Shown one piece after another: positions 8,349 through 17,235 of a DNA stretch of 64,000 nt. The stretch is taken from NCBI GenBank assembly GCA_946646575.1, contig CAMPCR010000001.1:1-64000 (forward strand), read 5' to 3'. Each line of letters starts with the position of its first letter. Within the stretch, counting starts at the first letter, position 1. The notes beneath the pieces are model-generated. The model saw nothing but the letters and a program-made list of their open reading frames with translations. It did not search any database and was not told the origin of the DNA. Made by a program: the position numbers and the translations under genes. The stretch is from UBA3222 sp002363035. GTDB taxonomy: Bacteria; Verrucomicrobiota; Verrucomicrobiia; Opitutales; UBA9783.

Positions 8349-9209
8349 TTAACCGTCCGATGCCTGTTCATCGGTAACAACAAACGAATGTTCGCTGTAA
8401 AAGTCGCACAGAAACTTCTTTTTGGCTTCCAACGCCGCTTCAAAACTCAACGGTTCATCGCTCGCATGTGCGACCGCCTGCATCTTCTGCCATAAGCGCT
8501 CATCGGGGAAATGCGTCCGTTGCGGTTCGGTATGATACGCATCCCAAATAAACACGCGATTTGGCATACAGACCGACTGCAAGCTTTCGAAAGCAGGCTG
8601 CAGAGTTTGGAAGAAAAAATCGGACGAGCGTTTCGAAACCACGCGATGCGTTTCGCGACAACGCGCCTCAATCCAAGCATCGGAAGTCTCTTTGGCAATC
8701 GCCAGGCAATGATAATCGCAACCGTAACCTTCTTCGGACAAACATTGATGCACAAAACGCTCGTACTCGGGCGACAATAAAGTGACTTCGAACAAAATCG
8801 GCAAATGCGCCCGAATACAACGCACCAAAACCAACGTCAGCAACGTCAAGGCAAAGGCATTGGTTTTTTCCCGAACCAGTCCTTCATCGTAATGTTCGCG
8901 AATAGCGCTTAAATTCGGATGATACGGCACAAAATCGCGAACCGCCAGAGAAACGTACTTCTGCGATTGCGCTTCCAAAGCGGCTTTCACGGCAGGAAGC
9001 AATTGCGACGTTTTCCCCGAGCCCGACTGACCGACCAAACGAATGCAAAATTTCGAAGCCTTCGGATGACCGCAACGCTCAACTAAATCCCGATAGGCGC
9101 ATTCACACAACTCGTCCCAAAGCGTCTGCGGAAAATCAATCGCGCACAACGGATCCTCGCATTTCCATTGATTTCGGATAAACGCAACGACATCCATCGG
9201 CATAGACAT
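8349..9209 (-). CDS. Zeta-toxin-like P-loop kinase
   Basis: A 286-residue protein with a Walker A motif GQSGSGKTS at residues about 60-68, followed by a helical region and an acidic FEVTLLSPEYERFV segment that resembles the substrate-binding part of zeta toxins. Zeta toxins phosphorylate UDP-N-acetylglucosamine and inhibit cell-wall synthesis; chromosomal relatives can have other roles. No epsilon antitoxin gene is adjacent. The start at 9209 (MSMPMDVVAF) is more plausible than the upstream in-frame TTG at 9257; 9203 is an alternative. It begins 63 bases downstream of rplQ on the same strand with only a weak hairpin between, so read-through from the ribosomal run is possible. Confidence 0.6.
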   Translation of the reverse strand: MSMPMDVVAFIRNQWKCEDPLCAIDFPQTLWDELCECAYRDLVERCGHPKASKFCIRLVGQSGSGKTSQLLPAVKAALEAQSQKYVSLAVRDFVPYHPNLSAIREHYDEGLVREKTNAFALTLLTLVLVRCIRAHLPILFEVTLLSPEYERFVHQCLSEEGYGCDYHCLAIAKETSDAWIEARCRETHRVVSKRSSDFFFQTLQPAFESLQSVCMPNRVFIWDAYHTEPQRTHFPDERLWQKMQAVAHASDEPLSFEAALEAKKKFLCDFYSEHSFVVTDEQASDG

Positions 9210-9272
9210 AACAACCGACCGCCTCGGTTGAAAGACGGATAAAATTCCAAAAATCAAAAAGGCAAAACCGCC

Positions 9273-9866
9273 CTACGCTTCAGGTGCTTTTTGGTCAGAC
9301 GGAACGGAGGATGGTTCGTCTTTAACTTCACTCTGTTCCGCAACAGACACCTCTAACACTCCGCCTTGCTCTTCTGCAACCGCCGCTGTTTCAACCGCTT
9401 CCGCCACGGACTTTTCCGCCGAATCCGCCTGCGACGCCTTTGTTTTGGCAACCTTCGAGCGTTTTGCCGAACGACGCTTTTCGGAAGGAGCTTCCACCAG
9501 CTGTATCAACGCCATCGGCGCACCGTCACCCACGCGCGACATCAACTTATAAATGCGCGTATATCCGCCATCGCGCTTTAAAAATTGCGAAACCGTTTCG
9601 TCGAAAAGCTTTTTGACGGCGACTTCGTTACGGATGCGCGCAATCGCCAAACGACGACAATGCAATTTTTGCTCGGGCTTCTCCGATAAAACCGCGCGCT
9701 TCGCCAAGGTGATAATGCGTTCGGCAAAAGGGCGCAACGCCTTGGCTTTAATCAAGGTTGTTTTGATTTTCTCGTGCAAAAACAACTGCGAAGCCAAATT
9801 CGCCATCAGGCTTTTGCGATGCTCCTGTTTGACGCTCAACTGAAAATGATGTTTTAAATGACGCAT
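9273..9866 (-). CDS. rplQ: Large ribosomal subunit protein L17 with long C-terminal extension
   Basis: Residues 1-125 are a normal L17 (MRHLKHHFQLSVKQEHRKSL, SRVGDGAPMALIQLVE), a 50S protein near the exit tunnel. About 70 further residues follow: a basic stretch (KRRSAKRSKVAKTK) and then an Ala/Glu/Ser/Val-rich acidic tail that looks disordered. Ordinary L17 has about 115-130 residues, so the tail is unusual. The ATG at 9866 matches the family start. It is the last gene of the alpha group, after rpoA; a short GGC/GCC hairpin with T-rich sequence abuts the stop codon on the downstream side and could weakly terminate. Confidence 0.95.
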   Translation of the reverse strand: MRHLKHHFQLSVKQEHRKSLMANLASQLFLHEKIKTTLIKAKALRPFAERIITLAKRAVLSEKPEQKLHCRRLAIARIRNEVAVKKLFDETVSQFLKRDGGYTRIYKLMSRVGDGAPMALIQLVEAPSEKRRSAKRSKVAKTKASQADSAEKSVAEAVETAAVAEEQGGVLEVSVAEQSEVKDEPSSVPSDQKAPEA

Positions 9867-9926
9867 AAACAACCTTTTTTTAAATCCCTACCGAACTCTC
9901 CACTCTCAAAATCGCAAACGTCCCGC

Positions 9927-10913
9927 CTAATCCGCTAAATCCTCGCCGAGCTTCATTCCGAGCGAAAGTCCCAACTGCTCCAGGCGGTTCTTGATCTCCG
10001 TCAGCGACTTCTTTCCGAAGTTACGATACTTTAACATCTCCGCCTCCGATTTACTCACCAGCTCGCCGACAGTCAAAATACCCGCATTATTGAGACAGTT
10101 GATCGCACGCACCGACAATTCAATTTCGTTAACGCTCATACCGAGTAACTTACGCAGGCGATTTTCCTCACCCTCTGTACTAAGCGCCTCATCATCCACT
10201 TCAACTGTACCGGAAGAAATGCAATCGAACACGTCCAAATGATGACGCAAAATTGCAACCGCATCCTTCAACGCTTCCTCCGGCGACACGCGCCCATCGG
10301 TCGAAATCTCCAAAATCAATTTATCAAAATCGGTCATCTGACCAACGCGCGCATCCTCCACGCGATACCCCACCCGCGTCACGGGGCTGAATAAACTGTC
10401 GATGGCAATCACGCCTAACGGTTGATCGCTTTCCTTATTTTCCTCCGCCAATCGGTAACCGCGTCCCAACATCGCCTTCAGCTCCGCCTGAAAATGATGC
10501 TTCTTCGCCAACGTGCAAATTAACTGCTCGGGGTTCACAACCTCCACACCGGCAGGTGCTTTGATATCTCCCGCCGTCACCGCACCCGCTTTATTGACGT
10601 CGATATGCAACATGACGGGTTCATGGGAAGACATCTTCAAATGCACCTGCTTCAGGTTTAACACAATCTCCGTCGCATCTTCCAAAACACCGTCACAACA
10701 CTGAAATTCATGTCTGAAGCCCTCGATCTTGACGGACGCAATCGCCCCCCCCTCAATCGCACTCAGCAAAATCCGACGCAGAGCGTTGCCGATCGTGTGT
10801 CCGAACCCCTTCTCAAACGGCTCGGCAATAAAACACGCAAAGGTCGGCGTTGCGGTTTCCTCCACGCGCACCAACCGCTTCGGCAACTCAAACTTTCCCA
10901 GTCTCTTAGCCAT
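9927..10913 (-). CDS. rpoA: RNA polymerase alpha subunit
   Basis: A 328-residue alpha subunit. The N-terminal domain (about 1-230; GFGHTIGNALRRILLSAIEG) dimerises and nucleates assembly of beta and beta'. The C-terminal domain (about 250-315; LSVRAINCLNNAGILTVGEL and KNFGKKSLTEIKNRLEQLGL-type helices) binds UP elements and activators. Length and domain order are normal. It lies between rpsD and rplQ, the standard alpha-operon position, with gaps of 12 and 60 bases. Confidence 0.97.
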   Translation of the reverse strand: MAKRLGKFELPKRLVRVEETATPTFACFIAEPFEKGFGHTIGNALRRILLSAIEGGAIASVKIEGFRHEFQCCDGVLEDATEIVLNLKQVHLKMSSHEPVMLHIDVNKAGAVTAGDIKAPAGVEVVNPEQLICTLAKKHHFQAELKAMLGRGYRLAEENKESDQPLGVIAIDSLFSPVTRVGYRVEDARVGQMTDFDKLILEISTDGRVSPEEALKDAVAILRHHLDVFDCISSGTVEVDDEALSTEGEENRLRKLLGMSVNEIELSVRAINCLNNAGILTVGELVSKSEAEMLKYRNFGKKSLTEIKNRLEQLGLSLGMKLGEDLAD

Positions 10914-10925
10914 GAAAATAAAAAA

Positions 10926-11531
10926 TTAACGACTGTAAAACTCGACAATCAACTGTTCATCGATATCCGGCACCATCTCTTCGCGCACCGGCAAACGATT
11001 AACAACCCCCTTCAGCTTATCCGACTGAACCGTCATCCATGCGGGACAATTCCGCCCCTGACTGGCCTCCAAACTGCGGGTCGCCAACTGGCGCGAAGCC
11101 GCCTTCTCACCGGCGGAAACTTCTTGCAACGGCTCACAGATGTAACTCGGAATACTCACCTTCTCCCCGTTGACGCGTACATGCCCGTGAAGCACCATCT
11201 GTCGGGCGGCACGGCGGGTTTTTGCCAATCCCATCCGATAAACAATGTTATCCAAACGCAACTCCAAGAGGCGCAAAAACGTCTCACCCGTCACACCGCG
11301 CGCCTGCTTCGCCCGCTCAAACGTCAAACGAAACTGCTTCTCGGACAAACCGAACATAAAGCGCAATTTCTGCTTCTCCGTTAAACCTTTCGCGTAATCA
11401 CTCACGCGGCGCCTTAAATGCGCACCGTGAATACCGGGCAGATAAGGCTTCCGTTCGTACGCCTTAGTAGCGGGAAAGAGGATCGTTTTAAAACGACGAT
11501 TGATGCGAGTGGTAGGTCCCGTGTAACGCAT
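10926..11531 (-). CDS. rpsD: Small ribosomal subunit protein S4
   Basis: A 201-residue S4, a primary 16S rRNA-binding protein that starts 30S assembly. The S4 RNA-binding domain is seen in RLDNIVYRMGLAKTRRAARQ and LHGHVRVNGEKVSIPSY; the C-terminus VPDIDEQLIVEFYSR is typical. The N-terminus (MRYTGPTTRINRRF) lacks the zinc-binding cysteines of some S4 proteins. The ATG at 11531 is chosen because upstream in-frame codons run into rpsK. In many bacteria S4 represses the alpha operon, but no leader can be assigned here. Confidence 0.96.
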   Translation of the reverse strand: MRYTGPTTRINRRFKTILFPATKAYERKPYLPGIHGAHLRRRVSDYAKGLTEKQKLRFMFGLSEKQFRLTFERAKQARGVTGETFLRLLELRLDNIVYRMGLAKTRRAARQMVLHGHVRVNGEKVSIPSYICEPLQEVSAGEKAASRQLATRSLEASQGRNCPAWMTVQSDKLKGVVNRLPVREEMVPDIDEQLIVEFYSR

Positions 11532-11556
11532 ATACCTTAGTCTTTCATAAAAAAAA

Positions 11557-12171
11557 TTAAACCCTGCGCCGCTTCTTCGGACGACAACCGCCATGCGGAA
11601 TCGGCGTCACATCTTTAATCGCGGAAACCGACAAACCGACCGTTTGCAACGTACGAACGGCGGCATCGCGCCCCATCCCGGGTCCTTTTACCTCAACGGA
11701 AACGTCGCGCAATCCGTGCCCCATCGCCACTTTTGCCGCTTCCGTCGTTGCCACCTGCCCCGCATAAGCCGTTGACTTGCGCGAACCCTTGAAACCGCAA
11801 CGCCCGGCGCTCGACCACGACAACACATTGCCCTTTACGTCCGAAAAAACCACCTTCGTATTGTTAAAGGTCGCCGCAATATGGCATACACCCGTCGTGA
11901 CATTCTTGCTTCCCTTGGCGCGCTTAATCTTTAAATTTTCCTCAAGCCCCTCCTTCAACAGAGACTCCGCCGTCTCCTTTTCAGTCTTTTCCGCCTGCGG
12001 TGTTTCCTGCTTATTCTCGGATTTCACCGTTCCATCGGACGCCTTTTTGTCCGCCGTCTTCGCTTTCGGAGCTCTCGCACGCTTCGACGGCTCCTTCGCA
12101 ACACTCGCCACTGCACCTTCCTGCGCCTTCCCCGCAGGAACACTCTCAACCGATGATTTTTCTTCCGTCAT
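11557..12171 (-). CDS. rpsK: Small ribosomal subunit protein S11 with long charged N-terminal extension
   Basis: Residues about 85-204 are a canonical S11 (VCHIAATFNNTKVVFSD, STAYAGQVATTEAAKVA, GPGMGRDAAVRTLQTVGL, DVTPIPHGGCRPKKRRRV), which shapes the platform of the 30S subunit. The first 80 residues are an added Lys/Glu/Ala-rich, probably disordered segment (SKRARAPKAKTADKKASDG). A normal S11 is about 125-130 residues. The ATG at 12171 has the whole extension open; a shorter start would have to be near residue 80, where no ATG is visible. Confidence 0.94.
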   Translation of the reverse strand: MTEEKSSVESVPAGKAQEGAVASVAKEPSKRARAPKAKTADKKASDGTVKSENKQETPQAEKTEKETAESLLKEGLEENLKIKRAKGSKNVTTGVCHIAATFNNTKVVFSDVKGNVLSWSSAGRCGFKGSRKSTAYAGQVATTEAAKVAMGHGLRDVSVEVKGPGMGRDAAVRTLQTVGLSVSAIKDVTPIPHGGCRPKKRRRV

Positions 12172-12183
12172 ATCCGTTCCGCA

Positions 12184-12561
12184 CTATTTCTCGGCACTCT
12201 TCACACCCACCGTCTTGCGCTTTCCTTTGCGCGTACGGGCATTGGTGCTGGTCCGCTGCCCGCGAACCGGCAACCCGCGCATGTGTCGCAAACCGCGATA
12301 ACAACGAATACTCTGCAGGCGCTTAATGTTGCCGATAATCTCGCGACGTAAATCACCTTCCACATGGTACGTTGCGTGCGTAATCGCTTCCGTCAATTTA
12401 TTTAAAGCATCCTCTTTCAGCGTATGCACACGATCGTCTGGGTTTAAACCCGTCGCCTTTATAATCTCCCTCGAACGCGACAACCCGATACCGTAAATGT
12501 ACGGCAACGCATAAAGCAACTTTTTACCATCCGGTATCTCTACGCCAATCAATCGTGCCAT
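12184..12561 (-). CDS. rpsM: Small ribosomal subunit protein S13
   Basis: A 125-residue S13, a head protein of the 30S subunit that contacts the P-site tRNA and L5. Recognisable blocks are MARLIGVEIPDGKKLLYAL at the start, YIYGIGLSRSREI and CYRGLRHMRGLPVRGQRTS near the end. The ATG at 12561 is the family start. No rpmJ or infA lies between it and map, unlike the common arrangement. Confidence 0.97.
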   Translation of the reverse strand: MARLIGVEIPDGKKLLYALPYIYGIGLSRSREIIKATGLNPDDRVHTLKEDALNKLTEAITHATYHVEGDLRREIIGNIKRLQSIRCYRGLRHMRGLPVRGQRTSTNARTRKGKRKTVGVKSAEK

Positions 12562-12599
12562 ATTTTCTGCTTTTCTTCCCTTACGTAAATGACTTTGTA

Positions 12600-13373
12600 T
12601 CAATTTTTCACCCTTGTCAATATCTCAGGTGCCTCCTTTGTTATCAAAACCGTATGTTCAAAATGCGCACTCGGCTTCCCGTCCGCCGTTACGATCGTCC
12701 AGCCGTCTTCCAGCATACGCAACCACGGCGCTCCCGCCGTCAACATCGGCTCGATCGCTAATGTCATGCCGGCTTTCAAATGGACACCGGTATGCGGACG
12801 ACCGACATTCGGAACCTGCGGCTCTTCGTGCATCTCTTTCCCGATGCCATGTCCGACCAATTCCCGAACAACGCCCAGATGATGCGCCTCCGCGAACGAT
12901 TGAATTGCCCACGAAATATCGCCGATACAATTACCTTCTTTCGCCTGATCAATGCCGCAGTACAATGCCTGCTCCGTCACCTTCAACAAAGCTTCCCGTT
13001 CCTCGTCAACCGTTCCGACCGCAACCGTTACCGTGTTGTCTCCGGCAAAACCGTTATAAAACAGCGCCACATCCAAACTGACCAAATCGCCTTCGCGAAT
13101 GATTCGATCTTTTCGCCCGATTCCGTGCACGACTTCCTCGTTCAGCGAAACACAAATATAACCGGGAAACGGATTTTTTTTGCCACCGTATCCGTAAGAC
13201 GCGCTGATCGCACCAACGGAATCCATCGTTTTCTTCGCAAATTGATCCAAATCCCATGTCGAAACGCCGGGAATGACCTGTTTCCTCACCGCATCCAAAA
13301 CGAACGCCGCACACTGCCCCGCTTCACGCATTTTGGCAATCTCCGCCTCCGTCTTAACCGAAACCTTTACCAC
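12600..13373 (-). CDS. map: Methionine aminopeptidase, type I
   Basis: A 257-residue cytosolic metalloprotease that removes the initiator methionine from new proteins. The pita-bread fold signatures are visible: GHGIGKEMHEEPQVPN, the metal ligands in SLDVALFYNGFAGDNT (two Asp) and a late Glu (MTLAIEPML) and final EHT. Length is normal for type I. It sits between secY and rpsM, the place often held by adk-map in other genomes; adk is absent here. The intergenic gap to secY is 3 bases. Confidence 0.97.
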   Translation of the reverse strand: MVKVSVKTEAEIAKMREAGQCAAFVLDAVRKQVIPGVSTWDLDQFAKKTMDSVGAISASYGYGGKKNPFPGYICVSLNEEVVHGIGRKDRIIREGDLVSLDVALFYNGFAGDNTVTVAVGTVDEEREALLKVTEQALYCGIDQAKEGNCIGDISWAIQSFAEAHHLGVVRELVGHGIGKEMHEEPQVPNVGRPHTGVHLKAGMTLAIEPMLTAGAPWLRMLEDGWTIVTADGKPSAHFEHTVLITKEAPEILTRVKN

Positions 13374-13376
13374 GGC

Positions 13377-14894
13377 TTATTTGAAAAACAGCACCTGCAA
13401 TCCCCAGGCAACAAAACCGGCAACGAACAAAGTAATGACCGTCCCGAAAAGCCAACGCATTCCTTTATCTTCGGAATTCATCAACATTTGGAATTGCGAA
13501 GAAAGATTGGAGCGACCGCGCAAAGCCCCTTTCGACAAAAAACCTTCATAATTCCGCTGCAACAGATACGTTTCCATCTGCTTTGTGGTTTCCAGTAGAA
13601 CACCTACCGTAATCAATGTACCGGTTCCGCCGAAAAACAACGCCACGCGATACGGAATTTTATACCAGAAATACAGCATATCCGGAAACAGCGCGATCGC
13701 CGTCAAAAAAATCGCCCCTGCCAACGTCAAACGCGTCATCACGAAATCCAAAAACTTCGCCGTGTCGGCTCCCGGGCGAACCCCGGGGATATACCCGCCG
13801 TTCTTCTTCAATTCATCCGCAATCTGCAACGGCTTAAACATGATAGAAACCCAAAAGTAGCTGAACAGCAAAATCAACAATCCGTACACGGTGTAATACA
13901 AAGAGGAGCCCTGCACCAAAAACATCGACCATTCCTGAAACGCCGAAATACCGAAGGCGGCACCCAGATACGCCAACAACTGTTGCGGAAACATCAACAA
14001 CGCACTCGCAAAAATGACCGGCATCACGCCTGCGTAATTAACCTTTAACGGCAAAAAGGAACTTTGTCCGCCGTACATCTTCCGACCAACCACCCGCTTG
14101 GCATATTGAACAACGATTTTACGGCTCGCCTGCGTCACCGCAACCATCGCCGCAATCACGACAAACAACAGCGCAATCATCAGACAGCCCTGCAACCAAC
14201 CCAACCGCACGCCTTCTTCCACGCCCAAAGGCGTTGTGAACATTTTACCGAACAACACCATACTTTGCGGCAGTCCCGATAAAATACCGACCGTAATCAA
14301 CAGCGAAATCCCGTTTCCGATGCCGTGCTGCGTAATCTGCTCGCCCAACCATGTCAAAATCATGGTACCCGTGGACAAAAGAAACGTACTGACCAACAAA
14401 AACCAAAAACCGTTGTAAAGCGCAATCGACCCGTACGTCGACGCATCAAACCCGGGAAACAGTTTGTCGGGATAATTGGTCAACGCCATCACCAACAGCC
14501 CTCCCTGAATGAGGCAAATCAACAACGTCAAATAACGCGTGTACTGCATCAGACGCTGACGACCGAATTCCCCTTCCTGTTGCATCTTTGCCAACGACGG
14601 CATCATCACGCCCAACAACTGAAAAATGATGGAGGCACTAATGTAGGGCATGACACCCAGCCCGAAAATTGCCCCTTTCAGGAACGCCCCGCCCGTGAAC
14701 AGATTGTAAAGACCGATCAACTGACCACCACCCGCGACCTTTTGAGATTCGAAAAAAGTTTTTAACGGCGACGGATCAATTCCGGGCAAAGGGATGTTGC
14801 ACCCGATGCGGGCTACGAAAAGCAACGAAAGTGTGAATAAAATACGCTGCTTCAGCTCCGGAATTCGAAAACAGTTCAAAAACGCCGCCCACAT
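13377..14894 (-). CDS. secY: Protein translocase channel SecY
   Basis: A 505-residue polytopic inner-membrane protein with about ten transmembrane helices, forming the Sec channel with SecE (encoded at 37.7 kb) and SecG (not seen). Family blocks include RIGCNIPLPGID in helix 1, FFLQ-like plug region sequence, GEQITQHGIGNGISL and the loop NGGYIPGVRPGADTAKFLDFVMTRLTL that contacts SecA and ribosome. It is somewhat longer than the E. coli protein (443), mostly at the cytoplasmic loops and C-terminus. It follows rplO by 6 bases. Confidence 0.97.
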   Translation of the reverse strand: MWAAFLNCFRIPELKQRILFTLSLLFVARIGCNIPLPGIDPSPLKTFFESQKVAGGGQLIGLYNLFTGGAFLKGAIFGLGVMPYISASIIFQLLGVMMPSLAKMQQEGEFGRQRLMQYTRYLTLLICLIQGGLLVMALTNYPDKLFPGFDASTYGSIALYNGFWFLLVSTFLLSTGTMILTWLGEQITQHGIGNGISLLITVGILSGLPQSMVLFGKMFTTPLGVEEGVRLGWLQGCLMIALLFVVIAAMVAVTQASRKIVVQYAKRVVGRKMYGGQSSFLPLKVNYAGVMPVIFASALLMFPQQLLAYLGAAFGISAFQEWSMFLVQGSSLYYTVYGLLILLFSYFWVSIMFKPLQIADELKKNGGYIPGVRPGADTAKFLDFVMTRLTLAGAIFLTAIALFPDMLYFWYKIPYRVALFFGGTGTLITVGVLLETTKQMETYLLQRNYEGFLSKGALRGRSNLSSQFQMLMNSEDKGMRWLFGTVITLFVAGFVAWGLQVLFFK

Positions 14895-14900
14895 AGATCG

Positions 14901-15347
14901 TTAAACACTCAACACTTTACCGCCGACCGCCTCAATCTTCGCCTTCGCACCTTCGGTTACCTTGTCGACTTGAAACGAAAGTGAACGCTTCCACTCACCG
15001 TTCCCCAACACCTTAATCGGAAGATTATCTTCATCGATAAGCTTCAAATCCGACAGCACTTTTCGGTCAACGATCGCCGAAAAATCCGCCGGCAACACCG
15101 AATCCAGCAAGCCCAGGTTGACCACATGATACAACTTCTTGAAATTGCTGTTATTAAAACCGCGCTTCGGAAATTTACGATACCAGGGAATACCGGAAAA
15201 ATTATGAGGCGTCGAATACCCGGAACGCGCATTTCCGCCTTTATTTCCGCGCGTCGACGTCTCACCGTGACCGCACGCCCGACCGCACCCCAAACGTTTG
15301 CTTTTCTTCAAACGATTAGGCGTAAAAGGTAATTTATCCAACCGCAT
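14901..15347 (-). CDS. rplO: Large ribosomal subunit protein L15
   Basis: A 148-residue L15, a 50S assembly protein. The basic glycine-rich start (KRLGCGRACGHGETSTRGNKGGNARSG) and the C-terminal VTEGAKAKIEAVGGKV are diagnostic. It comes directly after rpsE with a 14-base gap, so the gene for L30 (rpmD), normally between the two, is missing at this site. Confidence 0.97.
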   Translation of the reverse strand: MRLDKLPFTPNRLKKSKRLGCGRACGHGETSTRGNKGGNARSGYSTPHNFSGIPWYRKFPKRGFNNSNFKKLYHVVNLGLLDSVLPADFSAIVDRKVLSDLKLIDEDNLPIKVLGNGEWKRSLSFQVDKVTEGAKAKIEAVGGKVLSV

Positions 15348-15361
15348 TTTACTTCCTTCCC

Positions 15362-15937
15362 TTACGCAAGCACATCCGCCTCCGCCGCCAGAAGCGCATT
15401 TATCTGCTGCTTGGTACGCATTTTCAAAAGTGCTTTAACGGTTGCGCAAACTACGCCGACGCCGTTTTTGGAACCGAGCGACTTCGACAATACATCTTTG
15501 ACGCCCGCCAACTCCAAAACCGCACGCACACCGCCGCCGGCCACAACACCCGTACCGTGGCACGCGGGCTTCAACATTACGCGACCGCCGTCGGAAACAC
15601 CCAAAGTCGTATGTGGAATAGTGTTGTTCAACAAAGAAACCCTATACACATGCTTCTTGGCACTTTCGCTTGCTTTTCGAACGGCATCCGTCACTTCCTT
15701 CGCTTTTCCGATGCCGTAACCAATCAGACCCGCTTTGTTGCCGGCAACCACCAATACCGAAAAACTGAAACGACGACCGCCTTTCGACACCTTCGCGCAA
15801 CGGTTCACGCAAACCGTCCGCTCTTCCCAACCCTCCGGCACCTCCGAAAGCATCAACTCCCGTTTCTCGGTCAAAAAGTCTAACGGCGAACCGCCGACCG
15901 TCTGCTCGTTTTCCGCCACCATTCCTAAACTATCCAT
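15362..15937 (-). CDS. rpsE: Small ribosomal subunit protein S5
   Basis: A 191-residue S5, which helps decoding accuracy and has mRNA helicase contacts on the 30S subunit. The N-terminal double-stranded-RNA-like domain (TVCVNRCAKVSKGGRRFSF) and GTGVVAGGGVRAVLELAG are present. About 30 extra residues precede the usual start. The ATG at 15937 overlaps the rplR stop codon (TGATG), which supports translational coupling. Confidence 0.95.
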   Translation of the reverse strand: MDSLGMVAENEQTVGGSPLDFLTEKRELMLSEVPEGWEERTVCVNRCAKVSKGGRRFSFSVLVVAGNKAGLIGYGIGKAKEVTDAVRKASESAKKHVYRVSLLNNTIPHTTLGVSDGGRVMLKPACHGTGVVAGGGVRAVLELAGVKDVLSKSLGSKNGVGVVCATVKALLKMRTKQQINALLAAEADVLA

Positions 15938-16299
15938 CAAAATTGAATCCCCTGTTGACGAACGGCATCGGCAAACGTCCGAACGCAACCGAAATACAAC
16001 CGACCCGAACGATCAAAAACAACGCGCCCAATCCCTTTTTCTTTCAAAAGAGCACCGAACAGCTTCCCCAGCACTTCCATGCCGGCACGGTTCGGTTTAA
16101 TATGCTGCGACTTTATATCCTTCGACATGGAAGACAAAGACGCCAACGTCTTCCCGACCCCATCATCAATGCACTGCGCATACGCATGCTTATTCGAGAG
16201 GCACAAAGCCAAACGCGGACGATCCGCCGTTCCGCGAACGCGCGAACGGATACGCGCCCGACGCTTCGCCTCCAACCGTTGTTTTTCAAGCAATTTCAT
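15937..16299 (-). CDS. rplR: Large ribosomal subunit protein L18
   Basis: A 120-residue L18, which binds 5S rRNA together with L5. Diagnostic blocks are RLEAKRRARIRSRVRGTADRP at the N-terminus, LALCLSNKHAYAQCIDD and the C-terminal RVVFDRSGRLYFGCVRTFAD. The stop codon overlaps the rpsE start. It follows rplF by 3 bases. Confidence 0.97.
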   Translation of the reverse strand: MKLLEKQRLEAKRRARIRSRVRGTADRPRLALCLSNKHAYAQCIDDGVGKTLASLSSMSKDIKSQHIKPNRAGMEVLGKLFGALLKEKGIGRVVFDRSGRLYFGCVRTFADAVRQQGIQF

Positions 16300-16302
16300 A
16301 CG

Positions 16303-16839
16303 TTATGCCTTCTTCTTGCCTTCTTTACGACGGACATACTCACCGACAATCCGCACACCCTTGCCTTTATACGGCTCCACCGGATAATAACGCTTAATAT
16401 CCGCCGCCACCTGACCGACTTTGCAACAATCGGCTCCCTCGACATGAATCTGAATCCCGTCCTTCACCTGGACGGTAATACCGTCCGGAACGGGATATTT
16501 AATCGGATGCGAATACCCGAGCGCCAAATCCAGAAATTTACCGTTCAAAGCCGCCTTAAAACCGACACCCTGGATTTCCAAATTTTTCGAAAAGGGCGTT
16601 TGTACCCCTTTCACCATGTTGGCGATGATTGCACGCACCGTACCGTGCATCGCCGACGAAAAACGATCGGAACCTTTCAGCTCCACCAAAACACGACGCT
16701 CCTCCTGACGAATGGTTACGCAGGGCGCAAACGTTTGTTTCAACTCCCCCTTCGGTCCTTTCACCGTCACGGTCGAACCGTCCACGGTAACCGTCACTTT
16801 TTCGCCGCAATCAATCGGTAATTTACCTATACGACTCAT
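16303..16839 (-). CDS. rplF: Large ribosomal subunit protein L6
   Basis: A 178-residue L6 with its two repeated RNA-binding domains. MSRIGKLPIDCGEKVTVTVD at the start, VQGVGFKAALNGKFLDLALGYSHPI-like sequence in the second domain and EPYKGKGVRIVGEYVRRKEGKK at the end are characteristic. It lies near the sarcin-ricin loop in the 50S subunit and supports factor binding. Gene order rpsH-rplF-rplR is standard. Confidence 0.97.
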   Translation of the reverse strand: MSRIGKLPIDCGEKVTVTVDGSTVTVKGPKGELKQTFAPCVTIRQEERRVLVELKGSDRFSSAMHGTVRAIIANMVKGVQTPFSKNLEIQGVGFKAALNGKFLDLALGYSHPIKYPVPDGITVQVKDGIQIHVEGADCCKVGQVAADIKRYYPVEPYKGKGVRIVGEYVRRKEGKKKA

Positions 16840-16843
16840 CGCT

Positions 16844-17233
16844 CTACCATACTTTACAAATTAACTCACCGCCGACATTCATCGCCTTCGCCTGTTGCCC
16901 CGTCATCATTCCTTTTGATGTCGACAATAAACAAATCCCAAGACCGCTCAACACGCTCGGAATATGCGCACAATCCACATACCAACGCGCACCCGGCTTA
17001 CTGCAACGTTCCAGAACATTTAGAACCGGACAGCCCTTCACGTATTTCAAACGCACCACCAACGACTTTCGCCCCTTTTCGTCCGCAACCTCCTCCACGC
17101 CGGCGACATACCCCTCCTTTTTCAACAAAAGAGCAATCGCGTGACGCACGCGGGAAAACGCAATGCAACAACTCGCCTTGCGAACCCGATTCGCATTACG
17201 AATAACCGTCAAAAAATCCCCGATCGTATCCAT
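16844..17233 (-). CDS. rpsH: Small ribosomal subunit protein S8
   Basis: A 129-residue S8, a primary binder of the central 16S domain. MDTIGDFLTVIRNANRVRK at the start and the C-terminal SSKGMMTGQQAKAMNVGGE-type segment (here STSKGMMTGQQAKAMNVG) identify it. The ATG at 17233 is two bases after the rpsN stop codon. In E. coli S8 represses the spc operon; no target hairpin could be assigned. Confidence 0.96.
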   Translation of the reverse strand: MDTIGDFLTVIRNANRVRKASCCIAFSRVRHAIALLLKKEGYVAGVEEVADEKGRKSLVVRLKYVKGCPVLNVLERCSKPGARWYVDCAHIPSVLSGLGICLLSTSKGMMTGQQAKAMNVGGELICKVW

Positions 17234-17235
17234 AA

